DNA from: Paraburkholderia caballeronis
Lineage (GTDB): Bacteria > Pseudomonadota > Gammaproteobacteria > Burkholderiales > Burkholderiaceae
Assembly (NCBI RefSeq): GCF_900104845.1
Contig: NZ_FNSR01000001.1
Span: forward strand, 1,054,001 to 1,118,000
DNA: 64,000 nt
Direction of reading: 5' to 3'
A program made the translations under genes and the position numbers. Below are positions 58,244-64,000 of the stretch, one piece after another. Below the pieces are notes generated by a model. That model worked only from the letters and a program-made list of their open reading frames with translations, had not been told where the DNA came from and searched no databases. How positions within the stretch are numbered: position 1 is the first letter of the stretch; each line of letters starts with the position of its first letter.

Positions 58244-58729
58244 ATGCAAGTCGAGTTTGCTGATGCCGCGTGTCACGCGGCTGCGGTTGCGACGCACTTC
58301 GTGCGTGCGGACCGCAGTGGCGGTCCGGGCATGCGCGCAGCCGGAGTGCGGGCGGCGCGATGGACTGGCAGCGATGTGCTCTCCGGAGATGACAAAGAAA
58401 ACGGCGCGCCGCCTGTGGCGGCCCGCCCAGAGGACTTCGGCGCTGTCCGCCTTCCGTTCGCAGCGCAATCTGGCATAAGGATTGCTTGCGAAAGCGCCGG
58501 CGTTCGCGCCGCTTCCGCACTGGCCGGCTCGGCCGGATTCGCCGCCGTCCCGCACGGGATCGAGCGACCGGCGTTCCAGCCATGTACGGAAGCGGCGGTG
58601 CACGAACGCAGCCAGGTGTCGTTCCCGTTCGCCGCTGGCGGCGGGTGCGGCCCTGATGAGGGGGTCATTTCGCGTCGCGCATTCCGGGGCAGCCGTCAGG
58701 CGGTCCGCGATGCGCGCGCCGTGCAGTGA
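58244..58729 (+). CDS. Hypothetical ORF in the liv leader
   Basis: 161 codons from an ATG with an excellent ribosome site (AGGAGACC, about 7 nt upstream), inside a promoter-to-terminator unit. The product (MQVEFADAACHAAAVATHFV...) has no recognised domain, signal or membrane segment. Third-position GC looks lower than in neighbouring genes, and several perfect stem-loops (58292-58306, 58309-58326, 58408-58422) lie within it. It may therefore be a real small gene, a leader ORF, or a structured non-coding RNA. Confidence 0.35.
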   Translation: MQVEFADAACHAAAVATHFVRADRSGGPGMRAAGVRAARWTGSDVLSGDDKENGAPPVAARPEDFGAVRLPFAAQSGIRIACESAGVRAASALAGSAGFAAVPHGIERPAFQPCTEAAVHERSQVSFPFAAGGGCGPDEGVISRRAFRGSRQAVRDARAVQ

Positions 58730-58745
58730 CAGGAAGTCCAACCCG

Positions 58746-58777
58746 ACGGCACCGAACCATCCGACGGTGCCGTTTTT
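58746..58777 (+). terminator. Terminator/attenuator ahead of livH
   Basis: Perfect 9-bp arms ACGGCACCG / CGGTGCCGT with a 10-nt loop, running into TTTTT. It follows the leader ORF stop by 16 bp and precedes livH by 173 bp, where I see no separate promoter. Read-through would be needed for liv expression from the 58150 promoter. Confidence 0.8.
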
Positions 58778-58950
58778 GCATCCGCTTCCCGTGAGCGTCC
58801 TGCCGTAACCCGGCGGCGATGCGATCAGGCGGCGGTCAACCGTTACCGGTCTTTTACATCAGTACCCGAGAGTGTCGTTGCGGTTCCGCGAACCATCGCC
58901 CACCGGCGGTGACGAGCACGAATCCGGTCGCACGGGCTAAGGAGCATTAA

Positions 58951-59901
58951 ATGGATATCTTCATCCAGCAGATCCTGAATGGGCTGGTGCTTGGCAGCAT
59001 CTACGCCATCATTGCACTGGGCTATACCATGGTGTACGGGATTCTGGGCATCATCAACTTCGCGCACGGCGACGTGCTGATGGTCGGCGCGATGGTCGCG
59101 CTGTCGGCGATCACGGTGCTGCAGAACCACTTTCCGGGGCTGGGCAACATCCCGACGCTGATCATCGCGCTGGTGATCGCCGCGGCGGTCTGCGCGGTGG
59201 TCGGCTACACGATCGAGAAGATCGCATACCGGCCGCTGCGCCGCGCGCCGCGCCTCGCGCCGCTGATCACCGCGATCGGGGTGTCGATCCTGCTGCAGAC
59301 GCTCGCGATGATGATCTGGTCGCGCAACCCGCTGCCGTTCCCGCAGCTCATCTCGACCAACCCGCTCAACGTGATCCAGGCCGGCGAGAACAATCCCGGC
59401 GCGGTGATCTCGCCCACCGAGATCGTCATCATCGCCGTCGCGTTCCTCGTGATGGCGGGCCTGCTGCTGCTCGTGCACAAGACCAAGCTCGGCCGCGCGA
59501 TGCGCGCGATCGCCGAGAACCCGAACGTCGCGAGCCTGATGGGCGTGAACCCGAACTTCGTGATCTCCGCGACCTTCATGATCGGCTCCGCGCTCGCGGC
59601 GCTCGCCGGCGTGATGATCGCCTCCGAATACGGCAACGCGCACTTCTACATGGGTTTCATCCCCGGCATGAAGGCGTTCACCGCCGCGGTGCTCGGCGGC
59701 ATCGGCAACCTCGGCGGCGCGATGGTCGGCGGCGTGGTGCTCGGCCTGATCGAGCAGCTCGGCGCGGGCTACATCGGCAACCTGACCGGCGGGGTATTCG
59801 GCAGCAACTATCAGGACGTGTTCGCGTTCGTCGTGCTGATCATCGTGCTCGTGTTCCGTCCGTCGGGGCTGCTGGGCGAACGTGTCGCGGATCGCGCCTG
59901 A
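58951..59901 (+). CDS. livH: Branched-chain amino acid ABC transporter permease LivH
   Basis: 316 residues, about eight membrane segments: QQILNGLVLGSIYAIIALGY, GILGIINFAHGDVLMVGAM, RPLRRAPRLAPLITAIG, and AAVLGGIGNLGGAMVGG near the end. TAAGGAG precedes the ATG. First gene of livHMGF. No binding-protein gene (livJ/K) is adjacent. Confidence 0.96.
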   Translation: MDIFIQQILNGLVLGSIYAIIALGYTMVYGILGIINFAHGDVLMVGAMVALSAITVLQNHFPGLGNIPTLIIALVIAAAVCAVVGYTIEKIAYRPLRRAPRLAPLITAIGVSILLQTLAMMIWSRNPLPFPQLISTNPLNVIQAGENNPGAVISPTEIVIIAVAFLVMAGLLLLVHKTKLGRAMRAIAENPNVASLMGVNPNFVISATFMIGSALAALAGVMIASEYGNAHFYMGFIPGMKAFTAAVLGGIGNLGGAMVGGVVLGLIEQLGAGYIGNLTGGVFGSNYQDVFAFVVLIIVLVFRPSGLLGERVADRA

Positions 59902-59919
59902 TCCGGGGAGCCACATAAA

Positions 59920-61089
59920 ATGACTTCGATTCAACCTGTCGAGCCGTCCACGACGCTCATCTCCGACAAGAACACCACGAAGACCGTCGCGGTGGGCCTT
60001 CTCACCGCGATCTTCGTGATCGCCGCGCCGCTGGTCGTCGGCGCGGCCGGCGGCAACTACTGGGTGCGCGTGCTCGACTTCGCGATGCTGTACGTGATGC
60101 TCGCGCTCGGCCTGAACGTGGTGGTCGGCTTCGCCGGCCTGCTGGACCTGGGCTACATCGCGTTCTACGCGGTCGGCGCCTATACCGCCGCGCTGCTCAC
60201 GTCGCCGCACCTCACCACGCAGTTCGCATGGATCGCGAACCTGTTCCCCGGCGGCCTGCATACGCCGTACTGGATCGTGATCCCGGTCGCGATGGCGCTC
60301 GCGGCGCTCGCCGGCATCCTGCTCGGCGCGCCCACGCTGCGTCTGCGCGGCGACTACCTCGCGATCGTGACCCTCGGCTTCGGGGAGATCGTGCGGATCT
60401 TCATGAACAACCTCGACCGGCCGGTGAACATCACCAACGGGCCGCAGGGGATCACCGGCGTCGCGCCGCTGCGCGTGGCCGGCGTCGATCTCTCGCAGTC
60501 GCACACGCTGTTCGGTTTCACGTTCACGTCGGTGTACCTGTATTACTACGCGTTCGTGGTCTGCTCGCTGCTGGTGATCTGGGTGTGCAGCCGTCTGCAG
60601 CACTCGCGCATCGGCCGCGCGTGGGCCGCGATCCGCGAGGACGAGATCGCCGCGAAGGCGATGGGCATCAACACCCGCAACGTGAAGCTGCTCGCGTTCG
60701 CGATGGGCGCGTCGTTCGGCGGCCTGTCGGGTTCGATGTTCGGCGCGTTCCAGGGGTTCGTGTCGCCCGAATCGTTCACGTTCTGGGAGTCGGTGGTGGT
60801 GCTCGCGTGCGTCGTGCTCGGCGGCATGGGCCACATTCCGGGCGTGATCCTCGGCGCGGTGCTGCTCGCGATCTTCCCGGAGTTCCTGCGCTCGACGATG
60901 GGTCCGCTGCAGCACGCGATCTTCGGCCACGAAATCGTCGACACCGAAGTGATCCGCCAGCTGCTGTACGGCCTCGCGATGGTCGTGATCATGCTGTACC
61001 GCTCGGAAGGCCTGTGGCCCGCGCCGAAGCACGAGGACCGTATCGCGAAGGTGGCGAAGCGCGCGGGCAAGAAGCCGGTGCGCGCGTAA
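59920..61089 (+). CDS. livM: Branched-chain amino acid ABC transporter permease LivM
   Basis: 389 residues, about ten membrane segments: LGLNVVVGFAGLLDLGYIAF, LRLRGDYLAIVTLGFGEIVR, RIGRAWAAIREDEIAAKAMG, LGGMGHIPGVILGAV. It pairs with LivH to form the membrane channel, 18 bp downstream of livH. Confidence 0.96.
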   Translation: MTSIQPVEPSTTLISDKNTTKTVAVGLLTAIFVIAAPLVVGAAGGNYWVRVLDFAMLYVMLALGLNVVVGFAGLLDLGYIAFYAVGAYTAALLTSPHLTTQFAWIANLFPGGLHTPYWIVIPVAMALAALAGILLGAPTLRLRGDYLAIVTLGFGEIVRIFMNNLDRPVNITNGPQGITGVAPLRVAGVDLSQSHTLFGFTFTSVYLYYYAFVVCSLLVIWVCSRLQHSRIGRAWAAIREDEIAAKAMGINTRNVKLLAFAMGASFGGLSGSMFGAFQGFVSPESFTFWESVVVLACVVLGGMGHIPGVILGAVLLAIFPEFLRSTMGPLQHAIFGHEIVDTEVIRQLLYGLAMVVIMLYRSEGLWPAPKHEDRIAKVAKRAGKKPVRA

Positions 61090-61104
61090 GGGAGAACACA
61101 CAAC

Positions 61105-61880
61105 ATGAGCAACCAACCCATCCGCCTGTCCGTGAAGGGCGTGAACAAACGCTTCGGCGGCCTGCAGGCGCTGTCCGACGTCGGCCTGCAGATCGCGCAG
61201 GGCACGATCTACGGGCTGATCGGCCCGAACGGCGCGGGCAAGACCACGTTCTTCAACGTGATCACCGGCCTCTACACGCCGGACTCGGGCGAGTTCAAGC
61301 TGGACGGCGAGCCGTACACGCCGACCGCGGTGCACGAGGTCGCGAAGGCGGGCATCGCGCGCACCTTCCAGAACATCCGCCTGTTCGGCGGGATGACCGC
61401 GCTCGAAAACGTGATGGTCGGCCGCCACGTGCGCACGAAGCACGGGCTGATCGGCGCGGTGCTGCAGACGCCGTCGGAGCGCCGGGAAGAACGCGAGATC
61501 AAGGCGCGCGCGCTCGAACTGCTCGACTACGTGGGCATCGCGCAGTACGCGGACTACACGTCGCGCAACCTGTCGTACGGCCACCAGCGGCGTCTGGAGA
61601 TCGCGCGCGCGCTCGCGACCGATCCGAAGCTGCTTGCGCTGGACGAGCCGGCGGCGGGCATGAACGCGACCGAGAAGGTCGAGCTGACGCGCCTGCTGGA
61701 CAAGATCCGGGCGGACGGCAGGACGATCCTGCTGATCGAGCACGACGTGAAACTGGTGATGGGCCTGTGCAACCGGATGACAGTGCTCGACTATGGCAAG
61801 GTGATCGCCGAGGGGCTGCCGCAGGACGTGCAGAAGGACCCGAAGGTGATCGAGGCATATCTGGGCGCGGGGGTCCACTG

Positions 61881-61881
<1 letters not shown>
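61105..61881 (+). CDS. livG: Branched-chain amino acid ABC transporter ATPase LivG
   Basis: 258 residues. Walker A GPNGAGKTTFFN, Q-loop RTFQNIRLF, signature LSYGHQRRLEIARAL, Walker B LLALDEPAAGMN, switch His in LIEHDVKLVM. The LSYG form of the signature is usual for LivG. The stop overlaps the livF ATG by one base. Confidence 0.97.
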
Positions 61882-62597
<716 letters not shown>

Positions 62598-62634
62598 ACC
62601 CCGCTTCATGACGCGATAACAGCGCCATAAAAAC

Positions 62635-62670
62635 AAAGCCGCATGTGCGTGACGCACATGCGGCTTTTTT
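62635..62670. terminator. Terminator after livF
   Basis: AAAGCCGCATGTGCG / closely matching arm GCACATGCGGCTTTTTT with a short loop, between converging livF and the GNAT gene; the T-run is longest on the plus strand. Confidence 0.93.
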
Positions 62671-62693
62671 CATGGTCTCGGCCTGCGAGCGTT

Positions 62694-63191
62694 TCAGCTT
62701 TCCGCAACCGGCTCCGGTTGTTTCGCTTCGAGCCGCTTGCCGAGGCTCACGACCGGATCGGCGCGATAGCCGAGCGCGTCGTAGAAACGCATTACGTCCG
62801 GCTTGTCGGGCATCACCTGCAGGTTCACCTTCGGGCAGCCGCGCGCGACGAGCGCCGCTTCCGCGTGCGCGACGAGCCGCGTGCCGATGCCGAGCCGGCG
62901 CGCGGCCGGATCGACCGCGAGCGAGTACAGCCAGCCGCGATGTCCGTCGTAGCCGGCCATCACCGTGCCGACGATCGTTGCGTCGCGCGTCGCGACGAAG
63001 AACAGATCGGGCTGCGTGGCGAGCTTGTTCGCAATCGACAGACGCGGGTCGCGATGCGGCTTGCCCGGCTCCCGGTACTCGGGGAACGCGTGCTGCCACA
63101 ACGCGATCACCGCGTCGGTGTCGGCTGCGACGAAACCGCGGATCGCGAGCGGCGCGTCCAGTGCCTGCGGCATGTGCGGCATGTGGGTCAT
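62694..63191 (-). CDS. GNAT-family acetyltransferase, YpeA-like
   Basis: 165 residues. The acetyl-CoA binding motif is AARRLGIGTRLVAHAEAALV, preceded by GHRGWLYSLAVDP and followed by VNLQVMPDKPDVMRFYDALG. This pattern and size resemble E. coli YpeA. It lies 19 bp after the argD-type gene on the same strand and is probably co-transcribed. The acetyl acceptor is unknown. Confidence 0.88.
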   Translation of the reverse strand: MTHMPHMPQALDAPLAIRGFVAADTDAVIALWQHAFPEYREPGKPHRDPRLSIANKLATQPDLFFVATRDATIVGTVMAGYDGHRGWLYSLAVDPAARRLGIGTRLVAHAEAALVARGCPKVNLQVMPDKPDVMRFYDALGYRADPVVSLGKRLEAKQPEPVAES

Positions 63192-63210
63192 CGCGTCGGC
63201 CTCGTTGCGC

Positions 63211-64000
63211 TTACAGCGAGTCGAGCACGGTGCGAAGCATCGCCATCATCTGGTCGATTTCTTCGTTCGTCACGTTCAGCGCCGGCATGAAGCGCAGCAG
63301 GTTCGGCCGCGCGGCGTTCAGCAGCAGGCCGTCCGGCTGCATCAGGCGCGCCTTCTCGACGATCTGCGGGCCGATGTCCTTGCCGAGCAGCAGCGCGCGC
63401 AGCAGACCTTCGCCGCGCTCGCCTTCGAAGCCGCGCTCCGCCGACAGTTCGAGCAGCTTGTCGCGCAGATACTCGCCGCGCGCGCGCACGCCTTCGAGGA
63501 AACCCGGCGCGGTCAGCTGCGAGATCACCGAGTAGCCGACCGCCGTCATCAGCGGATTGCCGTTGTACGTGCCGCCCTGGTCGCCGGCCTCGAACACCGT
63601 GACTTCTTTCTTCGACAGCAGCGCCGCGAGCGGCACGCCGCCGCCGATGCCCTTGCCGAGCGTCATGATGTCCGGCTCGACGCCCGCCAGTTCGTACGCG
63701 AACAGCGTGCCCGCACGGCCGCAGCCGCTCTGCACTTCGTCGACGATCAGCAGCAGGCCGTGCTTCTTCGTCAGCGCGCGCAGTTGCTGCATGAACTCGC
63801 GCGTCGCCGGAATCACGCCGCCTTCGCCCTGGATCGGTTCGAGCATCACCGCGACCGTCTTGCCGGTGATGAGCTTCTCGACCGATGCGATGTCGTTCAG
63901 GTCCGCCTTCGGGAAACCCGGCACCTGCGGCGCGTAGATCGTGTCCCAGCCGGGCTTGCCGCTGGCCGACATCGTCGCGAGCGTGCGGCCGTGGAAGCTG
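63211..64000 (-). CDS. argD: Acetylornithine/ornithine-type aminotransferase, C-terminal part
   Basis: The frame runs past the window edge; about 262 residues are visible, beginning [18 protein letters not shown]. Class III PLP aminotransferase: [39 protein letters not shown] lysine in [17 protein letters not shown], and [13 protein letters not shown]. It best fits acetylornithine aminotransferase of arginine synthesis (ArgD), but AstC or another class III member cannot be excluded without the N terminus. Confidence 0.85.
   Translation of the reverse strand, partial: SFHGRTLATMSASGKPGWDTIYAPQVPGFPKADLNDIASVEKLITGKTVAVMLEPIQGEGGVIPATREFMQQLRALTKKHGLLLIVDEVQSGCGRAGTLFAYELAGVEPDIMTLGKGIGGGVPLAALLSKKEVTVFEAGDQGGTYNGNPLMTAVGYSVISQLTAPGFLEGVRARGEYLRDKLLELSAERGFEGERGEGLLRALLLGKDIGPQIVEKARLMQPDGLLLNAARPNLLRFMPALNVTNEEIDQMMAMLRTVLDSL

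Noticed and set aside
58241..58741. 166-codon minus-strand ORF antisense to the liv leader ORF
   Set aside because: No promoter or ribosome site on that strand, whereas the plus strand has promoter, ribosome site and terminator in order.

Overview
The window is high-GC, densely coding chromosomal DNA. It carries a housekeeping backbone typical of Burkholderia sensu lato (Burkholderiales, Betaproteobacteria): sodB; fusA2; rluE divergent from icd; cspA, clpS-clpA; dut, coaBC, lspA, ileS, ribF; purN-rsmB; nadA-nadC facing nadB; rpmB-rpmG, radC; fkpB-ispH; livHMGF; argD. This assignment is by gene content and protein resemblance recalled from family knowledge; no search was run. I saw no tRNA, rRNA, CRISPR array, phage or intact insertion sequence.

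Region 1 (1-24 kb) is more accessory: the sodB end; a YecD-like isochorismatase-fold protein divergent from a TetR regulator; a second ClpP divergent from an ECF sigma factor; a degenerate EAL protein followed by decayed copies of its own 3' end; an MFS exporter; a MocR regulator divergent from a DUF2917 gene; an HTH-citrate synthase fusion divergent from a CoA-transferase; a GntR/HutC regulator divergent from an aldo/keto reductase; a Rap1a-like and a (Gly-Gly-Pro)n secreted protein; a complete dipeptide-type ABC importer with both ATPases fused; and a cupin plus a nickel/cobalt permease.

Region 2 (24-48 kb) is translation, TCA cycle, stress and core metabolism: fusA2, DUF192, rluE/icd, a Cys-rich copper-type protein and a multicopper oxidase, cspA, clpSA, an amino acid permease, then the minus-strand run ribF-ileS-lspA-coaBC-LLM-dut, and purN-rsmB on the plus strand. 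Region 3 (48-64 kb) has an MscS channel, a membrane desaturase, de novo NAD synthesis (nadA, nadC, nadB), ribosomal proteins L28/L33, radC, fkpB-ispH, an unusual structured leader in front of livHMGF, a GNAT acetyltransferase and the end of an acetylornithine aminotransferase.

The strongest new observation is the 305-bp gap between clpP2 and the ECF sigma gene. It carries two divergent, nearly identical promoters of the form TGTCACA-N16-CGTC, which is the signature I recall for ECF41-type sigma factors. One points at the sigma gene and one at clpP2, suggesting a self-contained sigma-factor/ClpP-paralogue regulon. Other notable structure: a promoter-ORF-hairpins-terminator unit ahead of livH; 4.5 tandem copies of a 49-bp hairpin repeat between lspA and coaBC; decayed duplicates of an EAL gene tail; candidate leaderless starts for clpS and purN; and well-formed operators beside MocR, citrate synthase-like and icd genes.
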